Source: Methylophilus sp. 5
GTDB lineage: Bacteria; Pseudomonadota; Gammaproteobacteria; Burkholderiales; Methylophilaceae
Assembly: GCF_000515275.1 (NCBI RefSeq)
Contig: NZ_KI911560.1
Coordinates: 124,001 to 188,000 of the forward strand
Direction of reading: 5' to 3'
Length of the DNA stretch: 64,000 nucleotides
In this document: one piece after another, positions 12,804-23,137 of the stretch
Position numbering within the stretch: the first letter of the stretch is position 1
Layout: every line of letters begins with the position of its first letter
Position numbers and translations under genes: made by a program
Notes under the pieces: model-generated
Seen by the model: only the letters and a program-made list of their open reading frames with translations
Told to the model about the DNA's origin: nothing
The model's database searches: none

Positions 12804-14114
12804 CTATTTTTTGGCTTTTCTATCTAATTCTTTGAGGTGCTGTAATTTTTCGCCTATTTTACCTTCCAATCCACGTGGTGTGGGTTGGTAAAAAGGTTGT
12901 GGTTCCAAATCATCCGGAAAGTAATGCTCGCCTGCGGCATACGCGCCAGGCTCATTGTGCGCATAACGGTACTCTTTACCGTAGTCGAGCGCTTTCATCA
13001 GTTTGGTTGGCGCGTTTCTGAGATGCAGTGGTACCGCGCGTGATTTATCCTGCGCGACAAAGGCCTTGGCCTGATTGTAGGCCATATAGCCAGCATTACT
13101 TTTTGCGGCCACAGCCAGGTAAATCACGGCTTGCGCTAGCGCTAGCTCGCCTTCGGGGCTACCCAGGCGCTCAAACGTCAGGGCTGCATCGTTGGCAATC
13201 TGCATGGCACGCGGGTCTGCTAAACCAATATCCTCCCAGGCCATGCGGATGATGCGCCGTGCCAGGTATAAAGGCTCAGCACCACCATCGAGCATACGCA
13301 TCAGCCAATACAGCGCGGCATCCGGGTTAGAGCCGCGCACGGATTTGTGCAAGGCAGAAATCTGGTCGTAAAAAGCTTCGCCACCTTTATCAAACCGGCG
13401 TAATTTACTCGCCATGGTCGACTGCAGAAACGTTTCATCGATGCTGCTGATATTGCCTGCTAACGCACCATTGAACAGGCTTTCGGCAAAGTTGAGCAAG
13501 CGCCTGGCATCGCCATCGGCGTAGGCCAGCACCTGCTCGGTCACAGCATCGGTTAATTGCACGTCTGGGGCCACTTTAAGCCTCGCACGCTCAAGCAGTT
13601 CACCCAGCTCTGGCTCAGTTAAGGCATTGAGCACAAATACCTGGGCGCGGCTCAGCAACGCACTATTCACTTCAAATGAAGGATTCTCGGTAGTGGCGCC
13701 GATAAAGGTAATCAAGCCGCTTTCAACAAAAGGCAAAAAGGCATCTTGCTGCCCCTTGTTAAAGCGGTGCACTTCATCCACAAACAAAATGGTGTTGCGG
13801 CCAGTTTGCTGCAACGTGAGTTCGGCACGCTCTACCGCTTCGCGAATATCTTTAATGCCCGACAACACGGCAGATAAAGGCACAAACTCGGCCTCTGCCG
13901 TTTGCGCAATCAAGCGAGCCAAAGTGGTCTTGCCCACACCTGGCGGCCCCCACAAAATCATGGAGGGCAATTTACCAGACTCAAATGCGCGGCGCAGCGG
14001 CTTGCTTTCACCCAGTAAATGGGTTTGGCCGACTACTTCATCGAGCGTTTTTGGCCGTAATTGCTCGGCAAGCGGGACTGAAGATGGCGTGTGTGGTTCA
14101 AACAGGGAGGACAT
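12804..14114 (-). CDS. rarA: Replication-associated recombination protein A (RarA/MgsA)
   Basis: 436 residues. AAA+ ATPase related to clamp loaders and RuvB, acting at stalled replication forks as a tetramer. Seen: LRPKTLDEVVGQ near 19-30, Walker A GPPGVGKT at 56-63, Walker B LFVDEVHRFNK, sensor TENPSFE, and the C-terminal MgsA/tetramerisation region (GSPEGELALAQAVIYLA, RNAPTKLMK). It follows lolA by 24 bases on the same strand, the conserved ftsK-lolA-rarA-serS order of many proteobacteria. Confidence 0.96.
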   Translation of the reverse strand: MSSLFEPHTPSSVPLAEQLRPKTLDEVVGQTHLLGESKPLRRAFESGKLPSMILWGPPGVGKTTLARLIAQTAEAEFVPLSAVLSGIKDIREAVERAELTLQQTGRNTILFVDEVHRFNKGQQDAFLPFVESGLITFIGATTENPSFEVNSALLSRAQVFVLNALTEPELGELLERARLKVAPDVQLTDAVTEQVLAYADGDARRLLNFAESLFNGALAGNISSIDETFLQSTMASKLRRFDKGGEAFYDQISALHKSVRGSNPDAALYWLMRMLDGGAEPLYLARRIIRMAWEDIGLADPRAMQIANDAALTFERLGSPEGELALAQAVIYLAVAAKSNAGYMAYNQAKAFVAQDKSRAVPLHLRNAPTKLMKALDYGKEYRYAHNEPGAYAAGEHYFPDDLEPQPFYQPTPRGLEGKIGEKLQHLKELDRKAKK

Positions 14115-14138
14115 AACGACTATATGATGCGCGAGCGA

Positions 14139-14762
14139 CTATTCGCCCACCACATCTACCCCTTTAGGCACCGAGAATAGAAATTGATTGGTGTTTAAGC
14201 CAAGATTGACCTCGACATTAGTGAACACGATGTGTGTGCTTTGGCCAAAGGCATCCACCAGGCGCATTTCGGCCAGTTTGCTATGGTCAAACGAAATAAT
14301 CACCACCTGAAAACCGCTGTCTTTCTGCTTGGGCTTGGCTTGTACGCGTTGCATGCCTTCAAAATCGAGCAGTCGCGTCAACCGGAAATTTTCTTCGACA
14401 TTGGGGCCTCCTGCCAGTAAAGCTGCCGGGCTGGTGCCCAAGACTTTATCCACTGTACGTACGGTGACTTGTTGCAAATCGACATCAAACAGAAATACCT
14501 GGCGGCCATCACTAATGATCTGCTGTTCATAGGGCTTTTGATAATCCCAGCGAAACTTGTTCGGTCGCTGCAACAACATGGTGCCATTGACCTCTTGCAG
14601 CTTGCGCCCTTTTTGGTCAAACACGGTTTGCTTGAAGTTGGCACGCATGGCGTGGGTGCTTTGATAAAACTGTTTTAAATCGTCAACGCCATCGGCCAAT
14701 GCCGCTGACATGACACACCAGCTACTTAACGCGATTAGCGTCTTGACTAATCCTTTATTCAT
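14139..14762 (-). CDS. lolA: Outer-membrane lipoprotein carrier protein LolA
   Basis: 207 residues with a cleavable signal peptide ending in AALA near residue 23. LolA shuttles lipoproteins from the LolCDE complex in the inner membrane through the periplasm to LolB. Visible family features: [41 protein letters not shown] and [11 protein letters not shown]. Its ATG overlaps the end of ftsK by eight bases, so translation is coupled. Confidence 0.95.
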   Translation of the reverse strand: MNKGLVKTLIALSSWCVMSAALADGVDDLKQFYQSTHAMRANFKQTVFDQKGRKLQEVNGTMLLQRPNKFRWDYQKPYEQQIISDGRQVFLFDVDLQQVTVRTVDKVLGTSPAALLAGGPNVEENFRLTRLLDFEGMQRVQAKPKQKDSGFQVVIISFDHSKLAEMRLVDAFGQSTHIVFTNVEVNLGLNTNQFLFSVPKGVDVVGE

Positions 14763-17067
14763 GGTCCCCTCCAGCCTTCACTAACACTTCACGATTGCCA
14801 TTACTTTGCATGGCCGAGACCAGTCCGGCACGTTCCATATCTTCAATTAATCTGGCCGCACGGTTATAGCCTATGCGCAACTGGCGTTGCACAGAAGATA
14901 TAGACGCGCGACGGGTTTTAAGCACAATCGCCACCGCTTCATCATACAGAGGGTCTTTTTCACCACCGGCATCGTTGCCGCCCGGTAACCCTTCCAGATC
15001 GCCGCCCTCGGTCTCATTGGTGAGAATACCCTCAATGTAGTTTGGTTCGCCCTGCGCCTTGAGGAAGTTAACCACATTATGCACTTCGCCATCACTGACA
15101 AAAGCACCGTGAATACGCTGCGGGTAACCGCTACCCGGTGGCAGGTACAACATATCGCCCTGCCCCAGCAGGGTTTCTGCGCCCATTTGATCGAGAATCG
15201 TGCGTGAGTCAATTTTGCTTGATACCTGAAACGCCACCCGGGTTGGCACGTTGGCTTTAATCAGGCCAGTAATCACGTCAACCGATGGACGTTGGGTGGC
15301 GAGCACCAGGTGAATGCCCGAGGCACGCGCTTTTTGCGCCAGGCGTGCAATCAGCTCTTCCACCTTTTTGCCCACCACCATCATCAAGTCGGCCAGCTCA
15401 TCAATCATCACCACGATCAACGGCATTTCGTCCAATGGCTCTGGCTCATCCGGCGTTAAACTAAACGGATGCGGAATCGACACCCCCTGCTTTTTCGCCT
15501 CTTGAATCTTTTGGTTATAGCCCGCCAGATTACGCACACCCAGGGTAGACATCAATTTATAACGCCGCTCCATCTCAGCCACACACCAGGTCAAGGCGTT
15601 GGCGGCCTGGCGCATGTCAGTCACCACCGGCGCCAACAGATGCGGGATGCCTTCGTATACGGACAGTTCCAGCATTTTCGGGTCTATGAGAATCATGCGG
15701 ACGCGACTGGCTTCAGACTTATACAATAAGCTTAGAATCAGCGCATTAATGGCCACCGACTTACCAGAGCCGGTAGTACCCGCCACCAGCACATGCGGCA
15801 TTTTAGCCAAGTCGGCCACTATCGGCTTGCCAGCAATATCTTTACCCATGGCAATGGCCAAAGGTGAGGTTAAATCGGCATAGGCCTGGCTACCCATGAT
15901 TTCAGACAGCGAGACAATCTGGCGCTTGGGGTTAGGGATTTCGAGCCCCATATAACTCTTGCCAGGGATGGTTTCGACCACGCGTACACTGATCACAGAC
16001 AAGGCGCGTGCCAGGTCTTTGGCCAGATTAGTGATTTGGCTACCTTTGACGCCGGGCGCAGGGTCTAGCTCATAACGTGTAATCACCGGCCCGGGTTGGG
16101 CGGTCACGACTTTCACTTCAATGCCAAAGTCCATCAATTTGCGCTCAATTAAACGCGACGTGAAGTCCAGCGTTTCGGCAGATTGCAACTCAACCGACTG
16201 ATTAGGCGCATCCAGCAAATGTAATGGCGGCAAGCCTTCTTGCTCAATCGCGGCAAATAAAACGGCCTGTTTTTCTTTAACCACGCGCTCACTCGGCTCA
16301 ATCACTACTTCTGGCACGGTGATTTCAACCGGCTTGCGGTCTTCGACCCGCTTACGCTCAGCCTCGACAAACTCTTCACGTGCCTGCAGTACCTGGCGCC
16401 CCACTTTGCGGTCTTGCCAGTCCTGATATTTGAGCAGGCTCCATTGATAAAACTGTATCATCCACTCACCCAATTGCTCGCTCATGGTAATCAGCGACCA
16501 GCTGGTAAACAGGCTGAACGCAATGGCAAACAACACCAGCAGCAACATGGTTGAGCCAGCAAAGCCAAACATATTGCGCAATAAATGATCAATACCACTA
16601 CCAATCACGCCGCCTTGTTTAAGCGGAAAATCTGCCGGAAAACTGACCAAATGGCCAGACTCTAAAGCTGCTGACGCCAGCAGCATCAAGGCAAAACCAA
16701 CGCCATTGAGCCACCAGTCATGTTTTTCAACCGGCTCCAGGTGCAAGCGCTGGTACATCAGCCAGACCATATAAAAGGCCAGCACCACAAACCACCAGGA
16801 AGAAAAACCGAACAAAGACAGAAAAATATCCGACACCCAGGCACCAACGGCACCACCAGCATTGTGGATGGTGTCATGCTCGCCAACCGCATGCGTCCAA
16901 CCTGGGTCTTCATGCGAATAAGTCGCTAGAATCACCGCCAGAAACACGCCCAGCGCAGCCAGCGCAATCCATGACACCTCACGCAATAGCTTGGCGTCAC
17001 GCTGCTGTTTCTCGGTCGAAACTTTTTCCAGGCGGACGTTAGCAACTTTTTTCTTATTAAAAAACAA
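14755..17067 (-). CDS. ftsK: DNA translocase FtsK
   Basis: 770 residues, a compact FtsK without the long Pro/Gln linker of E. coli. Four to five membrane segments occupy about residues 30-200; a short linker follows; then comes the RecA-like motor with Walker A GTTGSGKS near 425 and Walker [17 protein letters not shown]; then the gamma winged helix ([20 protein letters not shown]) that reads KOPS. It anchors at the division septum and pumps chromosome termini to XerCD/dif. The frame begins with TTG, preceded by AAAGAG; no ATG fits upstream, so a TTG start is likely. It leads the ftsK-lolA-rarA group. Confidence 0.96.
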   Translation of the reverse strand: MFFNKKKVANVRLEKVSTEKQQRDAKLLREVSWIALAALGVFLAVILATYSHEDPGWTHAVGEHDTIHNAGGAVGAWVSDIFLSLFGFSSWWFVVLAFYMVWLMYQRLHLEPVEKHDWWLNGVGFALMLLASAALESGHLVSFPADFPLKQGGVIGSGIDHLLRNMFGFAGSTMLLLVLFAIAFSLFTSWSLITMSEQLGEWMIQFYQWSLLKYQDWQDRKVGRQVLQAREEFVEAERKRVEDRKPVEITVPEVVIEPSERVVKEKQAVLFAAIEQEGLPPLHLLDAPNQSVELQSAETLDFTSRLIERKLMDFGIEVKVVTAQPGPVITRYELDPAPGVKGSQITNLAKDLARALSVISVRVVETIPGKSYMGLEIPNPKRQIVSLSEIMGSQAYADLTSPLAIAMGKDIAGKPIVADLAKMPHVLVAGTTGSGKSVAINALILSLLYKSEASRVRMILIDPKMLELSVYEGIPHLLAPVVTDMRQAANALTWCVAEMERRYKLMSTLGVRNLAGYNQKIQEAKKQGVSIPHPFSLTPDEPEPLDEMPLIVVMIDELADLMMVVGKKVEELIARLAQKARASGIHLVLATQRPSVDVITGLIKANVPTRVAFQVSSKIDSRTILDQMGAETLLGQGDMLYLPPGSGYPQRIHGAFVSDGEVHNVVNFLKAQGEPNYIEGILTNETEGGDLEGLPGGNDAGGEKDPLYDEAVAIVLKTRRASISSVQRQLRIGYNRAARLIEDMERAGLVSAMQSNGNREVLVKAGGDHE

Positions 17068-17613
17068 TATGTTGTCTCTTTCTTTGCAAGAGTGAACTTA
17101 AATGATTATAACAAAATCAAATTGCACAGAGGCAGACGAGGTTCTAAAATAAACAAATCACATCTACAAACCACCCCTATGGAGAGCTCATGGATATCGG
17201 AATTAACAACGAAAATCGCCAGGAAATCGCGCATGGTTTATCCAAGCTGCTGGCAGACACTTACACTTTATACCTGAAAACGCACTACTTTCACTGGAAC
17301 GTCACCGGGCCAATGTTTAATACATTGCACCTGATGTTTGAAACCCAGTATACCGAGTTGGCGCTGGCGGTTGACCTGGTTGCCGAACGCATTCGCTCAT
17401 TGGGTGTGAATGCCCCGGGCACCTATGCCCAGTTTGGCAAACTGACCTCGATTGAAGAAACCATAGATGTGCCAAAAGCCAATGACATGATTCGTGAGCT
17501 GGTTGCTGGCCACGAAGCGGTCTGTCGCACTGCGCGCAGTGTGTTTCCAGCCGCAGAAAAAGCCTCTGATGAAGCCACCGCTGACTTATTAACCCAACGC
17601 CTGCAATTGCATG

Positions 17614-18788
<1,175 letters not shown>

Positions 18789-18823
18789 AATCTATCGCGG
18801 TAAATCTATAGTCAGGCATGAAG

Positions 18824-18848
18824 AAGCGCACCCCGGTGCGCTTTTTTA
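18824..18848 (+). terminator. trxB intrinsic terminator
   Basis: Stem AAGCGCAC / GTGCGCTT with loop CCCG, followed by TTTTTT, 36 bases after the trxB stop. Confidence 0.88.
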
Positions 18849-18863
18849 TTTTAAAATCACAGA

Positions 18864-19409
18864 ATGTCGCAAGCGCTACCAGACAAGGACGAAGATGATG
18901 CTTCACTGTTTCACGAAGCAGTGAAAGGCGCACGCCCGGTCAAAACCACGCGCATTTCTCACGCGCCTAAAAAACCAAAACCGATCCCCAGGCAATTGAT
19001 CCGCGACGAAAAACAAGCACTGATTGATTCACTCAGCGATGATTACATTCCGGCGCACGAACTCGAAAGCGGCGAAGAATTACTGTATTTGCGCGAAGGC
19101 CAATCGCCCATGGTGTTGAGCAAGTTGCGGCGCGGACATTGGGTGGTGCAAGCACACATAGACTTGCACGGCCTGATTAGCGACGAAGCCCGTTTGTATG
19201 TCTCAGAATTTATTGCCAATTGCAAAAAACGCGGCTTGCGCTGTGTGCGCATTGTGCACGGCAAAGGCCTGGGTTCACGCAATAAAGAGCCGGTGCTTAA
19301 ACACAAACTGCGCAATTGGCTGATGCAAAAAGATGAGGTGATTGCCTACGCCCAGGCACGCGCCACAGATGGCGGTGGCGGCGCAGTGATCGTGCTGCTC
19401 AAAGCATAA
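18864..19409 (+). CDS. Smr-domain protein
   Basis: 181 residues. After a basic, Pro-rich N-terminus (to about 95) comes an Smr domain: HIDLHGLISDEA near 98-109, RIVHGKGLGS near 129-138 and GGGGAVIVLLK at the end. The LHG and HGKG motifs are the hallmark of Smr nicking endonucleases related to the MutS2 C-terminus; the stand-alone proteobacterial type (SmrA/SmrB-like) has reported nuclease activity, SmrB acting on mRNA at collided ribosomes. Which subgroup this belongs to cannot be told by eye. Confidence 0.88.
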   Translation: MSQALPDKDEDDASLFHEAVKGARPVKTTRISHAPKKPKPIPRQLIRDEKQALIDSLSDDYIPAHELESGEELLYLREGQSPMVLSKLRRGHWVVQAHIDLHGLISDEARLYVSEFIANCKKRGLRCVRIVHGKGLGSRNKEPVLKHKLRNWLMQKDEVIAYAQARATDGGGGAVIVLLKA

Positions 19410-19440
19410 AAACGCGATGCCTATATGAGCATCGCGTTTT
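19409..19440. terminator. bidirectional terminator after the Smr gene
   Basis: Perfect 12-base stem AAAACGCGATGC / GCATCGCGTTTT around an 8-base loop, lying between converging genes. Confidence 0.9.
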
Positions 19441-19457
19441 TATAACCCGTCCATCCA

Positions 19458-20051
19458 TTACCAATATTGACGATGCTGGCCTGGCCCACGCCCTCTCATC
19501 GCCGCTGGACGGTACACTGACGCTGGCATCGGCTGAATCTGCACCACATTCGGTCTGACTGATACGGCCACATCCAACACCGGGCCTGGATCTCGGTCCA
19601 TCATGGTCGAATATTGGCGACCTTGATATTCGTAATTCACCACATAGCCTGTGGTCACAGTTTGCCATTGGTCGACCAGCACACATTGTTCAATCGGGCG
19701 CGTCACAATGCGTTCGTTACCATAGGCATTTTGGTTACCGACACGGTCGCCGACAATGGCACCCACACCAGCACCAACCGCAGCGGCCGCAACACGGCCG
19801 TTACCACGACCAATGGTGCTGCCTAATAAACCACCAGCGACGCCACCGACAATTGCACCGGTGTTAGAGCGATTGGACTCATACACGCTTTCACGCACAT
19901 AGTCGGTATGACATTCCTGGCGCGGCTGGTTGATTTGCTGCACTTGCGGTGCGACCGACAGCACTCTGGCCCGGTCAATATACTCGGCATCGGCAAATGC
20001 ACTCTGGCTAGCTGCCATCATCACGACCGTTAATCCTATCAGTTTACGCAT
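19458..20051 (-). CDS. glycine-zipper 2TM domain envelope protein
   Basis: 197 residues with a signal peptide (cleavage after SAFA, about residue 20). The centre (about 65-105) is a glycine zipper, GAIVGGVAGGLLGSTIGRGN then AAAAVGAGVGAIVG, typical of the 17-kDa-antigen/SlyB-like glycine-zipper 2TM family in the outer membrane or periplasm. Two flanking cysteines (QECHTDY and EQCVLV) could form a disulfide. It stands alone between a bidirectional terminator and the Crp/Fnr gene. The C-terminal Pro/Arg-rich tail is not conserved family sequence as far as I can tell. Confidence 0.88.
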   Translation of the reverse strand: MRKLIGLTVVMMAASQSAFADAEYIDRARVLSVAPQVQQINQPRQECHTDYVRESVYESNRSNTGAIVGGVAGGLLGSTIGRGNGRVAAAAVGAGVGAIVGDRVGNQNAYGNERIVTRPIEQCVLVDQWQTVTTGYVVNYEYQGRQYSTMMDRDPGPVLDVAVSVRPNVVQIQPMPASVYRPAAMRGRGPGQHRQYW

Positions 20052-20175
20052 TCTGTTTTCCTCTCATGCATCACACTGCTTGCTGCAGTGATTTGTTAAC
20101 GTGCATTCAATCATGAGAGATGACGCGCCGATGTATCAAACCGGGCAAAATTTTGTATCTGGGCAGATACGAAGA

Positions 20176-20841
20176 TTACTGACTGCTGTTGGCCAGTTTA
20201 AGTAATTCACCGCGCTGCTGGATTTCAATCACCCCGCGGCCCATGGTCAACCAGCCTTTTTGTTCCAGGCGTTTTAACTGGCGGCTGATCACCTCACGGG
20301 CGGTGCCCAATTCGTCGGCAATTTGCTGGTGCGTGCGTTGAATGGTGTTATTGCCCATGTCGAGCAACCATTTAGCTAAACGGGCATCCAGCGTTTGAAA
20401 AGCGACTTCATCCAGCAACACAATCAGGTCACTGATCAGCGCGCCATAGTTTTGCATCACATATTGCCTGAACACCGGCGAGTCGATCATCAGCTTATGA
20501 AAAGTTGTGTCCGGCACGATCACATCCTGGATTTCTTCTTCGACGATGGTAGAGGCCGGATATTGGCTATTGCCTAGCAAGCAAGTGGTGGTGATGACAC
20601 AGGTTTCGCCCGCCCCCACCCGGTAAAGCACAATTTCACGGCCACTGGCAGACATTTTATACACGCGCGAACGGCCTTTGAGTCGCAACACATAACCACC
20701 GCAATGATCACCTTCACGATAACCGATGGTGCCAATGGGCGCTTCTACAATACGTGCATATTGTGTGAGCAGTTTTTTAGCCGTGTCTTCCAGCGCTTCC
20801 AGCTCAGGAAACAAACTGATCCATGACAGTGATTGCATCAT
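20176..20841 (-). CDS. Crp/Fnr-family transcriptional regulator
   Basis: 221 residues from the ATG-ATG at 20841; a GTG 16 codons upstream (20889) is also possible. The N-terminal cyclic-nucleotide-binding-like beta barrel (about 30-130) is followed by a dimer helix and a winged helix with HQQIADELGTAREVISRQLK as recognition region. Within the barrel GETCVITTTCLLG contributes two cysteines six apart, and another is in GDHCGG; this pattern suggests redox or persulfide sensing rather than cAMP binding (inference). It is divergent from the BigR-like repressor and the sulfide genes, so it probably helps control them. Confidence 0.88.
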   Translation of the reverse strand: MMQSLSWISLFPELEALEDTAKKLLTQYARIVEAPIGTIGYREGDHCGGYVLRLKGRSRVYKMSASGREIVLYRVGAGETCVITTTCLLGNSQYPASTIVEEEIQDVIVPDTTFHKLMIDSPVFRQYVMQNYGALISDLIVLLDEVAFQTLDARLAKWLLDMGNNTIQRTHQQIADELGTAREVISRQLKRLEQKGWLTMGRGVIEIQQRGELLKLANSSQ

Positions 20842-20966
20842 CCCGATAACCCCCAGTATTTTTTTGTAATGGTATTGAGCGCTTGCCACGCTCTCAACAC
20901 GCTTTAATTAATGCGACAAACTTTACCATAGATTGATTTCAAATCATGATCACCAGCAACCACAAC

Positions 20967-20984
20967 TGTGTGAAAGCGTACACA
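20967..20984. promoter_or_regulatory. palindrome TGTGT-N8-ACACA, candidate Crp/Fnr-type operator
   Basis: A symmetric site in the divergent region between the Crp/Fnr gene and the BigR-like gene. It resembles but does not equal the TGTGA-N6-TCACA Crp consensus. A second symmetric site, TGATTT-C-AAATCA, lies near 20932-20946. Confidence 0.45.
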
Positions 20985-21019
20985 ATCTGTGACAACAGGT
21001 TTATGATGGAATTTCAACG

Positions 21020-21034
21020 TATAAATTAAGTATA
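21020..21034. promoter_or_regulatory. AT-rich palindrome TATA-N7-TATA upstream of the BigR-like gene
   Basis: TATAAATTAAGTATA ends 27 bases before the start codon and overlaps a possible -10 region. BigR/SqrR repressors bind AT-rich palindromes over their own promoters, so it is a reasonable operator candidate; the match is short. Confidence 0.35.
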
Positions 21035-21061
21035 AAAATAAATGATGATTCTAGGGGTATT

Positions 21062-21427
21062 ATGCAAACGTCGGATATTACGGTGGATCTTTTTGACCAG
21101 TTAAGAGCATCCGCCGATCAGGCCAGCCAGTTGATGAAAGCAATGGCAAACACTGATCGGTTGATGCTGTTATGTCAATTATCACAAGGTGAAAAATCAG
21201 TCAGCGCGTTGGAAACCAACCTGAATTTGAGGCAGCCCAGCCTGTCGCAACAATTAACCGTATTACGCGAGGCGCAACTGGTCAGCACACGGCGCGAAGG
21301 CAAAAATGTCTATTACAGCATAGGCAGCCCGGCCGCGCTGGCAGTGATTCAGGTGTTGCACCGCGAATTTTGCCAAAAACAGGAGCGTTGCCAAACCGCA
21401 GCCGCCGCGCAGCTCAAAAGCGCATAA
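21062..21427 (+). CDS. BigR/SqrR-like ArsR-family repressor
   Basis: 121 residues, winged helix. The recognition part reads LNLRQPSLSQQLTVLREAQLV and the wing REGKNVYYSI. Cysteines at 38, 104 and 110 match the position of the two cysteines that form a di- or tetrasulfide bridge in BigR/SqrR when reactive sulfur species are present, lifting repression. AGGGG precedes the ATG. The downstream genes are a DUF442 protein and an SQR, the classic BigR operon, so the role as persulfide-responsive repressor is well supported by context. Confidence 0.9.
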   Translation: MQTSDITVDLFDQLRASADQASQLMKAMANTDRLMLLCQLSQGEKSVSALETNLNLRQPSLSQQLTVLREAQLVSTRREGKNVYYSIGSPAALAVIQVLHREFCQKQERCQTAAAAQLKSA

Positions 21428-21454
21428 GCACTTTAAACATGGATATTAAAACGC

Positions 21455-21874
21455 ATGGATATAAAAACGATAGATCAACGCTATAGTGTCAGCGACCAGT
21501 TAACCGCCTCTGACTTAGACACATTGGCAGCACAAGGCATCACATTGGTGGTTAATTTCAGGCCAGATGGTGAAGGTGGCGAATCGCAACCAGCCAATGC
21601 AATCCTCGCCGAAAAAGCGGCTTCATTGGGCATGGCCTACGCGTTTATCCCAGTGCTACCCAACCAGATTAAACCTGAACACGTGCAACAACTGCAAACA
21701 TTACTGAGCCAGCATGCAGGCCCTGCACTGGGGTTTTGCCGCACGGGCAACCGGGCCAATCAAGTGTATCAACTGGCGTCACAGGCACCAGCAGCGGCCA
21801 AACCGGCCTGTTGCAGCCAGCCCGCAGCACAAGAGGGCTTGATCAATAAAGTCAAAAGCTGGTTTAACGATTAA
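21455..21874 (+). CDS. DUF442 / TIGR01244-family sulfur metabolism protein (Blh-like phosphatase domain)
   Basis: 139 residues with a dual-specificity-phosphatase-like fold: VVNFRPDGEGG near 32-42 and the P-loop GFCRTGNRA near 93-101 (Cx2-GxR type). In BigR operons this domain is fused to or accompanies the Blh persulfide dioxygenase; the Cys is thought to handle persulfide sulfur. Here it is a separate protein without the metallo-beta-lactamase part. A further Cys-Cys pair (KPACCSQ) lies near the C-terminus. The start codon region is a 16-base tandem duplication (ATGGATATTAAAACG then ATGGATATAAAAACG), leaving an out-of-frame ATG 16 bases upstream. Confidence 0.87.
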   Translation: MDIKTIDQRYSVSDQLTASDLDTLAAQGITLVVNFRPDGEGGESQPANAILAEKAASLGMAYAFIPVLPNQIKPEHVQQLQTLLSQHAGPALGFCRTGNRANQVYQLASQAPAAAKPACCSQPAAQEGLINKVKSWFND

Positions 21875-21910
21875 ATAACAACAACGCAGAAAGCAAGATC
21901 AATTAATTCC

Positions 21911-23137
21911 ATGAGTACATCTAATTTCGACATTGTCATTGTCGGCGGCGGCGCAGCAGGCTGTGCCATCGCTGCCAGTTTAAAAAAGCGTGCGCCGGCA
22001 CTCAACATTGCCATCATAGAACCCTCTGACCAACACTATTACCAGCCCGCCTGGACGCTGGTTGGTGCCGGTGAGTTTGATGCTCAAAAAACAGTGCGCG
22101 CCATGGCTGACTGCATTCCCGCAGGCATCACCTGGTTGCAAGCCGCAGCGACCAAGTTCGAGCCAGAACAAAAGCAGGTCGTTACCGATAAACTGGGCAC
22201 GATTCAATACCAGCAATTAGTGGTCGCTGCGGGCCTAAAGCTCAATTGGGCCGGCATTAAAGGCTTGCCGGAAACCTTAGGCAAGCATGGCGTCACCTCC
22301 AACTATCGCTTTGACCTGGCGCCATATACTTGGCAACTGGTGCAACAATTGCAGTCTGGCAAAGCTTTGTTTACCCAACCACCGATGCCAATCAAATGTG
22401 CAGGCGCGCCGCAAAAGGCGCTGTATCTCTCCTGTGCCGAGTGGTTAGGCAAAGGCCGCTTGGGCAATATTAAAGCCTCGTTTTACAGCGCGACACCTAC
22501 CCTGTTTGGCGTCAAAGAGTATGTGGAACCTTTAATGCAATATATTCGCCGCTATCAAGTAGATTTGCATTTGAACAGCACGCTGGTAGAGGTCGATGGC
22601 CTGGGCAAAACCGCCTGGTTTAATATTAAGGATGCCGAAGGCAATGTGAGCCGCATTAGCGAAACGTTTGACCTGCTACATGTGGTGCCGCCACAAACCG
22701 CACCAGACTTTATCAAGCAAAGCCCGTTAGCCAATGCCGATGGCTGGGTTGAAGTTGACCAGCACAGTTTGCAACATGTGCGCTACCCGGATGTTTTTGG
22801 TGTGGGTGACTGCACCAACACCCCCAATGCCAAAACAGCGGCCGCCGCACGCAAGCAAGTGGTGATCGCTGCCGAAAACCTGCTGGCAGCCCGCGCCGGG
22901 AAAGCCCTGCCTTCACGTTATGATGGCTATGGGTCCTGCCCGCTGACGGTAGAAAAAGGCAAAATCATTTTGGCCGAATTTGGTTACGGCGGCAAAATCG
23001 TGCCGACCTTCCCTTGGGACTCAACCAAACCACGCCGCAGCGCCTGGTTACTCAAAAAATATGTATTACCGCCACTTTACTGGCACCTGATGCTCAAGGG
23101 TCGTGAATGGCTGGCGCGCTGCAGCGCGTGTGGTTAG
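21911..23137 (+). CDS. sqr: Sulfide:quinone oxidoreductase
   Basis: 408 residues. The N-terminal FAD motif is DIVIVGGGAAGCAIAASL; later VFGVGDCTNTPNAKTAAAARKQ binds FAD. Cys163 (PIKCAGAPQK) and Cys301 (GDCTN) are at the positions of the two catalytic cysteines of SQRs. The pattern HYYQPAWTLVGAG fits the type II (mitochondrial-like) group. It oxidises sulfide to persulfide/polysulfide and passes electrons to quinone at the membrane. The C-terminal YVLPPLYWHLMLKGREW is amphipathic and could be the membrane-docking segment. Third gene of the BigR-like operon; it overlaps the converging aminopeptidase gene by four bases. Confidence 0.92.
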   Translation: MSTSNFDIVIVGGGAAGCAIAASLKKRAPALNIAIIEPSDQHYYQPAWTLVGAGEFDAQKTVRAMADCIPAGITWLQAAATKFEPEQKQVVTDKLGTIQYQQLVVAAGLKLNWAGIKGLPETLGKHGVTSNYRFDLAPYTWQLVQQLQSGKALFTQPPMPIKCAGAPQKALYLSCAEWLGKGRLGNIKASFYSATPTLFGVKEYVEPLMQYIRRYQVDLHLNSTLVEVDGLGKTAWFNIKDAEGNVSRISETFDLLHVVPPQTAPDFIKQSPLANADGWVEVDQHSLQHVRYPDVFGVGDCTNTPNAKTAAAARKQVVIAAENLLAARAGKALPSRYDGYGSCPLTVEKGKIILAEFGYGGKIVPTFPWDSTKPRRSAWLLKKYVLPPLYWHLMLKGREWLARCSACG

